DNA of 34,408 nt, taken from NCBI GenBank assembly GCA_016937695.1, contig JAFGWC010000021.1, positions 1 to 34,408 on the forward strand, written 5' to 3'. Source of the DNA: Bacteroidales bacterium. Its GTDB lineage: Bacteria > Bacteroidota > Bacteroidia > Bacteroidales > NBLH01. The notes beneath the pieces were generated by a model. The model ran no database searches, was not told where the DNA came from, and was given only the letters and a program-made list of their open reading frames with translations. Below, piece by piece: positions 8,020-17,335 of this stretch; the stretch's first letter is position 1, and every line of letters starts with the position of its first letter. The translations under genes were made by a program, and so were the position numbers.

Positions 8020-9012
8020 TTAAAATTTATTTAAAACTAATTGAGCAAAAGATTGTGTGAAAGATTCGAAATCGAAACCACCTAGTACTAAACTTATATA
8101 AATAATATATGATAATAATAAAAGCATTCCTTCAGCTCTGTTTAAATATATAGTTTTAAACGGGAAGATAAATAAGAAAAGCAGCACGGAAACAAATAAC
8201 ATCCAAATAATATCAAATGAAAATGCAATATGATCAATGGGGATTTCTTTTACCATACTAGTAATTCCGAGTACAGCCATAATATTAAATATATTTGAGC
8301 CTATAATATTTCCAATAGATATATCTGTTTCTTTATTAAATGCTGCAATTACTGAGGCTGTTAATTCAGGAACGCTTGTTCCAAAGGCAACAATAGTAAT
8401 AGAAATTACTCGTTTGCTTACACCCCAGCTTGTTGCAATACTTGATGCACCGTCAACTAAAAAATCTGCGCCAAAAGCTAAACCGAAAGAGGAAATTACT
8501 ATTATTATTACTGATAAAATCAATTTAAACTTTGGTTCATCAGTTTCATTAACCTTAGCTTCATCTTTTTTCACATTACCTTTTGAAACGGCAAAATATA
8601 TAAAAACAATAAGTATTAAAAAAAGTATCAAACCTTCATAAAAGCTAATTACATCATTAAATGTAAATACAAATAAAAGAATTGAAGCTAACATCATAAA
8701 CGGCCAATCAAACCTAAATGATATTCTATTTACAGGAATAGGAATTAAAATTGCAGTTATGGCAAGTACCAAACCAATATTTGCAATATTAGAACCAACT
8801 ATGTTTCCAAAAGCGATTTCCGGACTCCCACTTATTGCTGCATTAACACTAACAATAAGTTCTGGTGCAGATGTTCCGAAAGCAACAACTGTAACGCCAA
8901 TAACTAATGTTGAAATATTAAAATGTTTTGCAAGCGAAACTCCACCTTCTACTAGATATTTTCCGCTAAAAATTAAAATTATAAGACCGGATATAAATTT
9001 AACGTACTCCAT
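8020..9012 (-). CDS. Calcium/sodium antiporter, YrbG family
   Basis: 330-residue integral membrane protein of the Ca2+:cation antiporter superfamily with about ten hydrophobic segments. The two inverted alpha-repeats are plain: GVTVVAFGTSAPELIVS plus GNIVGSNIANIG near residues 39-80, and ITIVAFGTSVPELTAS plus GNIIGSNIFNIM near 204-242. The acidic residues in the PEL motifs and the SN pairs form the ion site. A charged cytoplasmic loop (KKDEAKVNETDEPK) separates the two halves. It should exchange Na+ or H+ for Ca2+ across the inner membrane. It is the first gene of a run with lolD and the DUF2400 gene. The ion specificity is inferred from the family. Confidence 0.92.
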   Translation of the reverse strand: MEYVKFISGLIILIFSGKYLVEGGVSLAKHFNISTLVIGVTVVAFGTSAPELIVSVNAAISGSPEIAFGNIVGSNIANIGLVLAITAILIPIPVNRISFRFDWPFMMLASILLFVFTFNDVISFYEGLILFLILIVFIYFAVSKGNVKKDEAKVNETDEPKFKLILSVIIIVISSFGLAFGADFLVDGASSIATSWGVSKRVISITIVAFGTSVPELTASVIAAFNKETDISIGNIIGSNIFNIMAVLGITSMVKEIPIDHIAFSFDIIWMLFVSVLLFLFIFPFKTIYLNRAEGMLLLLSYIIYISLVLGGFDFESFTQSFAQLVLNKF

Positions 9013-9150
9013 TATTACTTAATATGATATTATTTTTTTATTTTCTATTTATTTGATTTACAACTAATTAATTTACATATCCTAAATGTTTATTTTATGA
9101 TATGTAATAAATCGGTAAAAAAGGACAATAAAATTTTATAAATTATACAT

Positions 9151-9366
9151 TTACATTTTTTCTAAATTGTTCTTAATGTCTTTAATATCTTTAGTTATAT
9201 CAACATCTGAAATTTCTTTTTTTATTTCATCTGTAGCTTTCTTAAATTCCTTAACACCTTTTCCAAGACCTTTAGCTATTTCAGGTATTCTCTTCGATCC
9301 AAAAAGCAATAATACAACAAGCATTATAACAAAGATTTCGGATCCGCTTATAAATAAAATGCTCAT
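9151..9366 (-). CDS. tatA: Twin-arginine translocase subunit TatA/E
   Basis: 71-residue protein with the TatA plan: a short periplasmic N-terminus, one membrane helix (about residues 8-22), the [16 protein letters not shown] hinge and amphipathic helix, and a charged Lys/Asp/Glu-rich tail. TatA oligomers form the channel for folded proteins with RR signal peptides. TatC is not in the window; in Bacteroidota the subunits are often separated. It lies between secDF and the antiporter, with its own likely promoter and 138 bases before the next gene. A 9-base dyad (9073-9081 with 9099-9107) downstream might end the transcript but lacks a T-run. Confidence 0.93.
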   Translation of the reverse strand: MSILFISGSEIFVIMLVVLLLFGSKRIPEIAKGLGKGVKEFKKATDEIKKEISDVDITKDIKDIKNNLEKM

Positions 9367-9388
9367 ATCTTAATTATTAATTTAAAAA

Positions 9389-9422
9389 CAAAGATAAAAA
9401 AAAGAGCTTACTAAAAAAGCAA
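9389..9422 (-). promoter_or_regulatory. Possible tatA promoter
   Basis: The minus strand has TATCTTTG (9396-9389), a match to TAnnTTTG, 22 bases before the tatA ATG. A TTG at 9422-9420 lies 23 bases further up, slightly long for the -33 element. It overlaps the secDF terminator. Confidence 0.35.
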
Positions 9423-9428
9423 GCTCTT
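9402..9428 (-). terminator. Rho-independent terminator after secDF
   Basis: An 8-base perfect stem (9402-9409 with 9421-9428) is followed on the minus strand by a run of eight Ts, starting 21 bases past the secDF stop codon. Confidence 0.75.
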
Positions 9429-9449
9429 AATTTTTAAATTTATAATTAT

Positions 9450-12400
9450 TTAAACAGTTTTTTCTTTTTTCTTACTGCCTTTATAAACTTTCTTTTCATC
9501 AACTTCTTTCTTTTCAGTAACTTTGATTGAGTCAAATACTACCGGAGTTGCAATAAATAGGGATGAATATGTACCCACAACAACACCAATTAACATTGCA
9601 AAAATAAAGCCTCTGATTACTTCACCACCGAAAATAAATATTGCAAGTAATACAATAAATGTACTAAATGAAGTACTAAATGTTCTGCTCAAAGTACTAT
9701 TTAAAGCTGCGTTATAAAGTTCTGTTCGCTCACCTCTTTTTTTCTCTCTGATATATTCTCTTATACGGTCAAAAACAACAACTGTATCGTTAAGAGAGTA
9801 ACCAATAACTGTAAGTATAGCTGCTATAAATGCTTGATCTATCTCTAAAGAAAATGGAACAATACCTGAGAATAAAGAGAAAACACCTAGCACAATTAAA
9901 ACATCATGTGCTAATGCTGCAATAGCGCCTAAACCAAATTGCCATTTATTAAATCTTATAAAAATATATAAGAACATTATAAGCAATGAAAATAATATAG
10001 AATAAATAGCTGCAATTCTAATATCATCAGCAATTGTTGGCCCAACTTTTCTTGAACTTTGTCTGTAATCCTGAATAAATGTATCAAAATCAACCTTGTC
10101 GCCAATTACAGGTTTTAATCCAATAAATAATTTTGCTTCTACTATACTGTCAGCATTATCATCATTGCTATCAACCAGGTATTTAGTACTGATTTTTACC
10201 TGATTTAAATCTCCATATGTTTTAACTTCAGGCGCATCACCAAACTCTACTTTTAAAATTTTTGCAATTTCATCTGTTTTAACATCATTTTGGAATTTAA
10301 CAACATATGTTCTACCTCCTTTAAAATCAATACCTTGATTTAGTCCTCTTGTAAACAATGAGAATATTGATATTGCTATTAAAACACCTGAAATAACATA
10401 AAATATTTTTCTTTTTCCAATAAATTGGATATTTACATTTTTGAAAGCATTTTCGGTAAATCTAGTTGCAAAACTTATCGATTTTTTTCTATCTAGCATC
10501 CAAGTAAAAATCAATCTTGTAATAAAAATAGCTGAGAATAATGAAGTTAAAATACCGATAATTAAAGTTGTAGCAAAACCTTTAATTGGTCCATGCCCAA
10601 ATACAAATAAAACAATAGCTGTTAATAGAGTAGTTACGTTAGCATCAAGTATTGCTGAATAAGCGTTTTTATAACCATCTGATATTGCAAGTTTAAGCCC
10701 TTTTCCAAGACCTAATTCCTCTCTGATTCTATCGTAAATAAGTACGTTCGCATCAACCGACATACCTATTGTTAAAACGATACCGGCTAAACCAGGCAAT
10801 GTCAAAACTGCGCCTATTGAAGCCAAAACCCCAAATATAAAGAATACGTTTGTTATAAGTGCAATATTTGCTACATATCCAGCTTTGTTATAATAAAATA
10901 TCATATAAACTAGAACTATAATAAACGCTAAAATAAATGAAATTAATCCTGAGTTAATTGCTTCAAGACCTAATGACGGCCCCACAATCTCTTCTTCAAT
11001 TATTTTTGCAGGCGCAGGAAGTTTACCTGATTTTAATATGTTTGCTAAATCTTTTGCTTCAAGTACAGAAAAATGTCCTGTAATTTGAGAACGACCGCCT
11101 TTAATTTCACCGCTTACATTAGGAGCTGAATAAACATAATTGTCAAGAACAATAGCTATCTGTTTTCCAACATTATCCTTTGTTAACCTTGCCCAAATCT
11201 GAGAGCCTTCAGCATTCATACTCATAGAAACTTCTGCAGTAGCCTGATTTTGTCCAAATTCTGCTCTCGCATTTGTAACAACATCTCCACCAAGAGCTGG
11301 TTGACCATCTCTATTTGTGATTTTAATTGCTACTAATTGGAAATATTCTCCGGCAGCTTTATAGTCAACTGCTTTAACCTCCCATAATAATTTTAAATTT
11401 CTAGGCAATATTTCTTTAACTTGATTAAGTTTAAGAAGTTCGTTAACTTTTGCAGTATCTTTAACATGAGAAGTACCAACTGTTGCTCCTCTTAATAAGT
11501 TCCCTTCTCTGTCGGTGCTTGGTCTTAGTACAGCAAATAAAGGGTTTTCTTTTGCAAAAGCAGCATATGCATCATCATATTTTTTGTTTGCAATTACTGT
11601 TGAATCTTTATTTAATTCATCTAAAAGTGCAATTTCTTCTGTCGAATCTTTCTTAATTTGTTCATTTACGATTAAATCTTCAACAATATTTGAATCCTTT
11701 TTAATTTCAGTTTCATCTATTTCAACTTTATTATCTGAAGTGGAAATACCTTTAATTTTCTCATTTGCCAGTTTAAGATATTCAAAAACCTCTGTATTAT
11801 CATAAGTTTCCCAGAACTCAAGATTTGCAGTTCCTTGCAATAATTTCCTAACTCGTTCAGGGTCTTTTATGCCAGGAAGTTCAACTAAAATTCTGCCAGC
11901 AACTCCTAATTGTTGAATATTAGGTTGACTAACTCCAAAGCGGTCAATTCTAGTTCTTAAAATATTGAAAGAGTTATCGATAGCACTTTTAGTTTCCTCT
12001 CTTAAAATACTTAAAACTTCATCATTTGTTGAATTAAAATTAATTCTATCTCTTAGATCAATTGTGTTGAAAATTGAAGCTAAGCTTGAACCTTCAGGAG
12101 CAACTTCTTTAAAAGCTTGTCCGAAAAGAGTCAAAAAGTCATCCTGACTATTTCTTTGTCTTTCAATCGCTAGGTTTAAAACTTTTGTATAAGTTACATC
12201 TTTACTGTAATTTGAAAGAGATTGTATTAAGTCAATGACTGAAACTTCTAAAATAACATTCATCCCGCCTTTAAGGTCGAGACCAAGGTTAATTTCTCTA
12301 TCCTGACATTCTCTGAATGTATAATCTCTAATCCATAAGAAATCATAAACACCTTTACCTGAAATAGAATCAAGATAGGCCGTTTCTTTTAATGAATTAC

Positions 12401-12521
12401 CTTTTGCATATTCCGACGCATCATCTTTAACATTACTAACTATCCATGTAAATGATAATTGATAAATACTCACTAATGCTAATGCAATTGCTACTAATCT
12501 AATTGCTCCTTTATTCTGCAT
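9450..12521 (-). CDS. secDF: Fused protein translocase subunit SecDF
   Basis: 1023-residue fusion of SecD and SecF, the form normal in Bacteroidota. It uses the proton gradient to pull secreted proteins out of the SecYEG channel on the periplasmic side. The SecD half has an N-terminal membrane helix (about 8-28), the LGLDLKGGMN motif at 79-88, a large periplasmic P1 region containing a lysine/aspartate-rich insert around 250-320, and a membrane block with GIVLTIGMSVDANVLIYDR. The SecF half starts near residue 700 and repeats the plan with GIDFKGG (Asp732) and the membrane motif IGYSLNDTVVVFDR. The tail after the last helix is highly charged (KKEVDEKK...KKKEK). It is monocistronic, with a terminator at 9402-9428 and a likely -7 box upstream. 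All key acidic and GG motifs are intact. Confidence 0.96.
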   Translation of the reverse strand: MQNKGAIRLVAIALALVSIYQLSFTWIVSNVKDDASEYAKGNSLKETAYLDSISGKGVYDFLWIRDYTFRECQDREINLGLDLKGGMNVILEVSVIDLIQSLSNYSKDVTYTKVLNLAIERQRNSQDDFLTLFGQAFKEVAPEGSSLASIFNTIDLRDRINFNSTNDEVLSILREETKSAIDNSFNILRTRIDRFGVSQPNIQQLGVAGRILVELPGIKDPERVRKLLQGTANLEFWETYDNTEVFEYLKLANEKIKGISTSDNKVEIDETEIKKDSNIVEDLIVNEQIKKDSTEEIALLDELNKDSTVIANKKYDDAYAAFAKENPLFAVLRPSTDREGNLLRGATVGTSHVKDTAKVNELLKLNQVKEILPRNLKLLWEVKAVDYKAAGEYFQLVAIKITNRDGQPALGGDVVTNARAEFGQNQATAEVSMSMNAEGSQIWARLTKDNVGKQIAIVLDNYVYSAPNVSGEIKGGRSQITGHFSVLEAKDLANILKSGKLPAPAKIIEEEIVGPSLGLEAINSGLISFILAFIIVLVYMIFYYNKAGYVANIALITNVFFIFGVLASIGAVLTLPGLAGIVLTIGMSVDANVLIYDRIREELGLGKGLKLAISDGYKNAYSAILDANVTTLLTAIVLFVFGHGPIKGFATTLIIGILTSLFSAIFITRLIFTWMLDRKKSISFATRFTENAFKNVNIQFIGKRKIFYVISGVLIAISIFSLFTRGLNQGIDFKGGRTYVVKFQNDVKTDEIAKILKVEFGDAPEVKTYGDLNQVKISTKYLVDSNDDNADSIVEAKLFIGLKPVIGDKVDFDTFIQDYRQSSRKVGPTIADDIRIAAIYSILFSLLIMFLYIFIRFNKWQFGLGAIAALAHDVLIVLGVFSLFSGIVPFSLEIDQAFIAAILTVIGYSLNDTVVVFDRIREYIREKKRGERTELYNAALNSTLSRTFSTSFSTFIVLLAIFIFGGEVIRGFIFAMLIGVVVGTYSSLFIATPVVFDSIKVTEKKEVDEKKVYKGSKKKEKTV

Positions 12522-12582
12522 TTCTTACTGATTTATAATTAAATATACTCTATTTGTTTATAGTTTTTTTTATTCAAAAGCG

Positions 12583-12590
12583 CAAATATA
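12583..12590 (-). promoter_or_regulatory. Possible -7 box for secDF
   Basis: Reads TATATTTG on the minus strand, matching TAnnTTTG, 61 bases before the ATG. The -33 region is a long A/T run without a clean TTTG. Confidence 0.35.
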
Positions 12591-12783
12591 TAGATTTTTT
12601 TTTAAAAAAAGTAAAGTAATCATTTATTATCTGAAAAATAAAAAAACATATCACTATAATTTTCTTTTGTACTATCAAGTAAGCAACATCTTACTGTCAG
12701 CCATTTGTAAAAGACAATAGCTTATTTAATCAGATTTAACAATATTTAATTTGTATTTTCTTACTCTAATAAATCTAAAAAAA

Positions 12784-12813
12784 AACTACCTCAATGAAAT
12801 TGTTGAGGTAGTT
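12784..12813 (-). terminator. Rho-independent terminator after mdh
   Basis: An 11-base perfect stem (12784-12794 with 12803-12813) with an 8-base loop is followed on the minus strand by eight consecutive Ts. It lies 27 bases beyond the mdh stop codon. Confidence 0.88.
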
Positions 12814-12840
12814 AATTAATTATAAAATTAATATCTGAAA

Positions 12841-13773
12841 TTAAGCAACTTCGTCTAATAATGCATTTGTTTTACGAACAGCTTCGGCTGAAGAAACAAG
12901 TTTTTCTTTTTCTGCTGCTGATAATTCTATTTCAAGAATTTTTTCAATACCATTTTTGCCAATAACAGCAGGAACACCTATACATATGTCTTTTAAGCCA
13001 TATTCTCCATTAAGGAAACATGAAGATGGAAACATTTTTTTAGAGTCCAAAGCAATAGCTTTTACCATTTCAGAAATAGCTGCACCAGGTGCATACCAAG
13101 CACTTGTACCTAACAATTTAGTAAGAGTAGCACCACCAACTTTAGTAGCTTCTACTACTTCTTGCATTCTTTCTTCAGAAAGGAATTCGTTAACAGGAAC
13201 GCTATTACGTGATGCTTTCTCTATTAAAGGAACCATTCCTGTATCGCTATGTCCACCAATTACCATTCCTGAGATTTCAGAAGCCGGACAATCCATAGCT
13301 TCAGCTAAACGATATTTAAAACGTGCACTATCTAAAGCACCACCCATACCAATAACTCGGTTTTTAGGTAGCCCTGAACTTGTTGCAGCTAAGTAAGTTA
13401 AAGTATCCATAGGATTAGCAACAACTATAATAATTACATTTGGCGAATGTTTTATTAGGTTTTTTGTTACATCTTTTACAATTCCTGCATTAATGCCAAT
13501 AAGTTCTTCACGAGTCATTCCTGGTTTACGAGGAATACCACTTGTAATTACTGCTACATTACTATTTGCAGTTTTAGAATAATCACCGGTAGTTCCTATA
13601 ATATTAGAATCAAATCCATTCAAAGAAGAAGTTTGCATAAGGTCCATTGCTTTACCTTCGGCGAAACCTTCTTTTATATCCAATATCACTATTTCATCAG
13701 CGAAATCCTTAATTGCGATGTACTCAGCGGCACTTGCACCAACAGCACCTGCTCCAACGATTGTTACTTTCAT
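12841..13773 (-). CDS. mdh: Malate dehydrogenase (LDH-like type)
   Basis: 310-residue NAD-dependent malate dehydrogenase interconverting malate and oxaloacetate. The Rossmann glycine motif is GAGAVG at 7-12, and Asp32 at the end of beta-2 favours NAD over NADP. Substrate residues are in place: Arg82 and Arg88 in IPRKPGMTREE, Arg151, and the catalytic His175 in GGHSD. Arg82, where lactate dehydrogenase has Gln, marks malate specificity. The length is typical for the LDH-like MDH of Bacteroidota. It is monocistronic with a strong terminator and a likely promoter. Divergent to glmM. Confidence 0.96.
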   Translation of the reverse strand: MKVTIVGAGAVGASAAEYIAIKDFADEIVILDIKEGFAEGKAMDLMQTSSLNGFDSNIIGTTGDYSKTANSNVAVITSGIPRKPGMTREELIGINAGIVKDVTKNLIKHSPNVIIIVVANPMDTLTYLAATSSGLPKNRVIGMGGALDSARFKYRLAEAMDCPASEISGMVIGGHSDTGMVPLIEKASRNSVPVNEFLSEERMQEVVEATKVGGATLTKLLGTSAWYAPGAAISEMVKAIALDSKKMFPSSCFLNGEYGLKDICIGVPAVIGKNGIEKILEIELSAAEKEKLVSSAEAVRKTNALLDEVA

Positions 13774-13836
13774 AATTTATTTGTATTTAAAGTTTATTAT
13801 TTTCTAGTGCTAAATTACGGCAAATTTTCATCACAT

Positions 13837-13844
13837 CAAATATA
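13837..13844 (-). promoter_or_regulatory. Possible -7 box for mdh
   Basis: Reads TATATTTG on the minus strand, 63 bases before the mdh ATG. A TTTT lies about 18 bases upstream in place of a proper TTTG -33 element. Confidence 0.35.
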
Positions 13845-13919
13845 TTTAACAACATATAAAAATATCTCTATACATTTTTTCATATCATAAATTAGCTTTT
13901 ATCTATTGATACAAGTATA

Positions 13920-13949
13920 TTTGCGATATATTAATTGTATGTAAATTTG
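13920..13949 (+). promoter_or_regulatory. Likely promoter of the glmM operon
   Basis: TTTG (13920-13923), an 18-base spacer, and TAAATTTG (13942-13949) match the Bacteroidota sigma-ABfr consensus exactly at both boxes. It ends 39 bases before the glmM ATG. Confidence 0.6.
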
Positions 13950-13988
13950 ATTTTCTTAACAAAACATTCACAAAATAAAATATAAATT

Positions 13989-15377
13989 ATGACACTTATA
14001 AAATCTATTTCTGGAATTAGAGGCACAATAGGCGGCAAAGCCGGTGAAGGTTTGAGCCCTTTAGATGTTGTAAAATTTACTTCGGCTTTTGGATTTTGGA
14101 TAAAAAATAAAAACACAAATAAAAAAATAAAAATTGTTGTAGGAAGAGATGCAAGAATTTCGGGTTCAATGGTTAAACAGCTGGTTAATTCAACCCTTAT
14201 TGGTTTAGGTATTGATGTGATTGATATTGATTTAGCTACTACACCTACAACCGAAATGATTGTTACAAAAGAGAGTGCTGCCGGCGGAATTATTATAACT
14301 GCAAGCCATAATCCAAAACAATGGAATGCTCTTAAATTATTAAACTCATTAGGCGAGTTTATTACAGACAAAGATGGAAAAGAAGTTTTGGAAATAGCTG
14401 ATAATGAATCTTTTGTATTTGCTGAAGTTGACGATTTAGGCATTATCACAAAAAATGAGAATGCTCTTGATTATCATATTGAAGAAATATTGAAACTTAA
14501 ACTTGTTGATGTAAATGCAATTAAAAAAGCCAATTTTAAAGTTGCTGTTGATGCTGTTAATTCTGTTGGTGGAATTGCAATTCCTGAACTTCTTAAAAAA
14601 TTAGGAGTTGAAAATGTTGTTGAATTATATTGTGATGCAAACGGAATTTTTCCTCATAATCCTGAACCTTTACCTGAAAATTTAAGCGGATTATCTAAAC
14701 TTATTAAAAAAACTAAATGCGATTTAGGTTTTGTGGTTGATCCTGATGTTGATAGACTTGCAATTATAAATGAAGACGGAAGTATGTTTGGCGAAGAATA
14801 CACGCTTGTTGCAGTTTCAGATTATATTCTACAAAACAAGAAAGGAAATACTGTTTCAAATTTATCATCGACTCGTGCATTAAAGGATATAAGCGAAAAG
14901 CATGACGCAGAGTATTTTTCTTCGGCTGTGGGCGAAGTAAATGTTGTTACAAAAATGAAAGAAGTAAATGCGGTTATTGGTGGCGAAGGAAATGGCGGAA
15001 TTATTTATCCTGAATTGCATTACGGAAGAGATTCTTTAGTTGGTATTGCCTTGTTTTTGAGTCAGTTAGCTAAATTTAAAAACAAATGTTCTGATTTAAG
15101 AAATGAATATCCAAATTATTTTATTTCTAAAAATAAAATTCAATTACATGACGGAGTAAATGTTGACGAAATTATTTCAAAAATTACAAAATTGTATAAA
15201 AATGAAAATATCAGTACAATTGACGGATTAAAAATTGATTTTCAAAACGAATGGGTGCAACTCAGAAAATCTAATACAGAGCCGATTATACGGATTTATG
15301 CTGAGAGCGATACGGAAGAAAATGCGAATAAATTGGCAGAACGATTTATTAAAGAAATTGAAAATCAAATGATTTAA
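13989..15377 (+). CDS. glmM: Phosphoglucosamine mutase / phosphohexomutase
   Basis: 462-residue alpha-D-phosphohexomutase. The four family sites are intact: the phosphoserine loop TASHNP with Ser106, the Mg2+ loop DPDVDR (Asp251, Asp253, Asp255), the sugar-binding loop EGNGG at 333-337, and the phosphate-binding loop RKSNTEPIIRIY at 426-437. The start MTLIKSISGIRGT and the overall form fit the Bacteroidota GlmM type, which converts glucosamine-6-phosphate to glucosamine-1-phosphate for UDP-GlcNAc and cell-wall synthesis. Phosphomannomutase/phosphoglucomutase activity is possible, as these share all motifs. It is the first gene of a plus-strand run with the next two genes (gaps of 25 and 21 bases). 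Confidence 0.9.
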   Translation: MTLIKSISGIRGTIGGKAGEGLSPLDVVKFTSAFGFWIKNKNTNKKIKIVVGRDARISGSMVKQLVNSTLIGLGIDVIDIDLATTPTTEMIVTKESAAGGIIITASHNPKQWNALKLLNSLGEFITDKDGKEVLEIADNESFVFAEVDDLGIITKNENALDYHIEEILKLKLVDVNAIKKANFKVAVDAVNSVGGIAIPELLKKLGVENVVELYCDANGIFPHNPEPLPENLSGLSKLIKKTKCDLGFVVDPDVDRLAIINEDGSMFGEEYTLVAVSDYILQNKKGNTVSNLSSTRALKDISEKHDAEYFSSAVGEVNVVTKMKEVNAVIGGEGNGGIIYPELHYGRDSLVGIALFLSQLAKFKNKCSDLRNEYPNYFISKNKIQLHDGVNVDEIISKITKLYKNENISTIDGLKIDFQNEWVQLRKSNTEPIIRIYAESDTEENANKLAERFIKEIENQMI

Positions 15378-15402
15378 TTTGTCCTGAAACAGAAATTTTT
15401 AA

Positions 15403-16506
15403 GTGAATAGAATATTTTTAGATAATATAAATTCTTCTATAAACATCAATGAATCTGATATTTATAGAAGTTGTAATGAATTAAATTCTGATTTTATTGA
15501 TTATTTTGGCAGAAAATCGAAAGCTAAAATCGATGAAATAAGAAATTATTATTCAAAGATATTAAAAACAGAGAATAATAAGATTTTCTTTGCAAAAAAT
15601 AGTCTTTCGTCTTTTAAATCTATAATAAATTATTCTTTGTTATTTCTTGATATCCAACAAATTATAACTTCTGAGTTTGAAAACAATAATGTTCTTGATT
15701 ATTTAAAATCTGTTGAAAATGCAAGAAAAATAAAGCTGATATTTATTGAAACAGACAATTTGGGTAAAATATCTACTGCTGATTTAGAACAAAAAATATC
15801 CAAGAATAATAATTCGCTGGTTTTTTTATTGCATGCAAATGAATATAACGGAATTTTATTGCCTGTTAAAGAAGTTTCACAAATTTGCATAAAAAACAAA
15901 TCGATTTTTTATTTGAATTTAGATTTAACTATTTGTAAATATGATATTGATTTTCAGACTATTAATCCTGATTTTGCTAGTTTCGATTTTAAAAACTTAT
16001 CGAGAAATACAAATTCCGGAATTATTTTTTATAATCAACAAATAAATATCAGTAATAAAAAATATATTGAAATTAGAAATAATTTTATTGCTGATGAAAA
16101 TATTAATCCTGAAATTTTAGTAAAAGATGTCGAAATTTTTAATCGGGCATTAAGAAATATGGAAAAAAATAAAATTTATATTGTTAATCTGAAAAAATAT
16201 CTGATTTCTAAAATGAAAGAAAATTTTAATATCGAAAATACTTTATCATTATATAATAATGAAGGTTTGTATTTTATGGTTTCATATTTTTTACCGACAA
16301 GCATTTTCGGAAAATATATTTTACAAAAATTAGATATTGAAGGAATAACAGTTGGAAATGCTGATTATCCTAATAACAATAAAATTGCTGATAATGAGTT
16401 TATTAGAATAGGAATTAATGAATTTAATACAGAAAAAGACATTAATTTTTTTATCAGCAAATTAATTAATTTGAAAAATAATTTTATTGAACAACAAAAA
16501 AATTAG
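15403..16506 (+). CDS. Degenerate NifS/class V aminotransferase-like protein
   Basis: 367-residue protein starting at a GTG. Segments align in order with cysteine desulfurases: IFLDNINSS (residues 4-12) for the N-terminal YLDNxATT; HANEYNG (144-150) for VNNExG; FYLNLDL (169-175) for FHVDAVQ; FDFKNL (194-199) for SAHKxxGPKG; and a C-terminal IRIGINEFNTEKDI for the family's IRISxGxxNTxxEI. The likely PLP lysine remains as K197, but the PLP-nitrogen aspartate is asparagine (N172), the histidine before the lysine is phenylalanine, the glutamine after the aspartate is lost, and no catalytic cysteine loop is seen. The frame is intact with normal codon use, so it is a diverged protein rather than a broken gene. 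It sits 25 bases after glmM. It may have a non-catalytic or altered role; function unknown. Confidence 0.6.
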   Translation: MNRIFLDNINSSININESDIYRSCNELNSDFIDYFGRKSKAKIDEIRNYYSKILKTENNKIFFAKNSLSSFKSIINYSLLFLDIQQIITSEFENNNVLDYLKSVENARKIKLIFIETDNLGKISTADLEQKISKNNNSLVFLLHANEYNGILLPVKEVSQICIKNKSIFYLNLDLTICKYDIDFQTINPDFASFDFKNLSRNTNSGIIFYNQQINISNKKYIEIRNNFIADENINPEILVKDVEIFNRALRNMEKNKIYIVNLKKYLISKMKENFNIENTLSLYNNEGLYFMVSYFLPTSIFGKYILQKLDIEGITVGNADYPNNNKIADNEFIRIGINEFNTEKDINFFISKLINLKNNFIEQQKN

Positions 16507-16527
16507 AGTAAAAAAAGATTACTTTTT

Positions 16528-17283
16528 ATGAATATATTAAAATACAGCGCAATCTTAATTTTGATTTCTGCAACATCTATAATAAGTTGTAAAAGTCAGC
16601 CTACGCCTTACAATCCTAATGAAAGCGTAATTGTTAAAAGAATAAATACTGATAAAATTTCTTTATCCGAATTTATCGACACAACTTTATTGCAACGCTC
16701 TGAAAATGAAATAATTAACTTCAAAAAAGATGATTCTGTAAATATCAATAGAAAAACAGATATTGTTTTTGTTGGCAGCTCCAGCATTAGAAAATGGACG
16801 AGTTTAAAAGAAGATCTGAAAGGGCTAAATGCTATAAACAGAGGTTTTGGCGGTTCTACTGTTGCTGAAGCAATTTATTATTCAAACACATTGATTTTAA
16901 AACACAAACCAAAAAAAATAGTTTTTTATTCGGGCGATAACGACGTAGCAATATTAAATTCAAGCAGCAAAAAAATATTAAAATCATATAAACTATTTTA
17001 TGAATTAATAGCAAATAAACTACCTGATACTAAGCTATTTATACTTTCAATTAAACCTTCTCCTGATAGAATTAAATTTTGGCCACAAATGAATGAAATT
17101 AATAAAATGCTGAAAAATTATTGTACAAAAACTAAAAATTGTGAGTTTATAGATGTTAGCACGTGTATATTTGATGAAAACAAGAAAATAAAAAGTGATG
17201 TTTTTTTAAAAGATGGTATTCACTTAAATGAAAAAGGTTATGAAATATGGACTTCGATAATTTATCCAATAATTTTGAATTAA
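16528..17283 (+). CDS. SGNH/GDSL-family hydrolase lipoprotein
   Basis: 251-residue exported protein. Residues 1-20 are a lipoprotein signal peptide with Cys21 as the lipidation site. The SGNH blocks are visible in order: I, VGSSSIRKW with the nucleophile Ser85; II, NRGFGGST with Gly108 or Gly109; III, YSGDNDV with Asn138; V, DGIHLNEKGY with Asp229 and His232. The GSSSIR and GxGGST forms place it with the GDSL-like lipase/acylhydrolase group related to platelet-activating-factor acetylhydrolase, common in Bacteroidota. It probably removes acyl groups from lipids or glycans at the envelope; the substrate is unknown. It lies 21 bases after the NifS-like gene, at the end of the glmM run. No clear hairpin terminator follows, only T-rich sequence. 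Confidence 0.87.
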   Translation: MNILKYSAILILISATSIISCKSQPTPYNPNESVIVKRINTDKISLSEFIDTTLLQRSENEIINFKKDDSVNINRKTDIVFVGSSSIRKWTSLKEDLKGLNAINRGFGGSTVAEAIYYSNTLILKHKPKKIVFYSGDNDVAILNSSSKKILKSYKLFYELIANKLPDTKLFILSIKPSPDRIKFWPQMNEINKMLKNYCTKTKNCEFIDVSTCIFDENKKIKSDVFLKDGIHLNEKGYEIWTSIIYPIILN

Positions 17284-17285
17284 TT

Positions 17286-17317
17286 TTTGTTTTTTCAAAT
17301 AAATATATTTTACTTTG
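17286..17317 (+). promoter_or_regulatory. Likely promoter of the trp leader
   Basis: TTTG (17286-17289), a 20-base spacer, then TTACTTTG (17310-17317), one base off TAnnTTTG. Transcription from it would begin about 10-15 bases before the leader-peptide ATG, as expected of an attenuated operon. Confidence 0.5.
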
Positions 17318-17335
17318 GAACAAATAAAAAACTAA

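Larger units (their letters stand above)
12522..12840. other. Non-coding gap between mdh and secDF
   Basis: 319 bases without a credible gene. It holds the mdh terminator (12784-12813) and the secDF -7 box (12583-12590). The rest is AT-rich; a weak 6-base hairpin at 12678-12695 (AGTAAG with CTTACT) is the only other structure seen. Confidence 0.7.

Noticed and set aside
9073-9107. 9-base dyad TTACATATC...GATATGTAA as tatA terminator
   Set aside because: The 17-base loop, weak A/T stem and lack of a T-run make it unconvincing as a terminator; noted only as a possible structure.
13931-14449. Long open frame antisense to glmM
   Set aside because: It is the mirror of the strongly conserved glmM coding frame and its translation resembles no protein; glmM motifs are intact in the sense frame.
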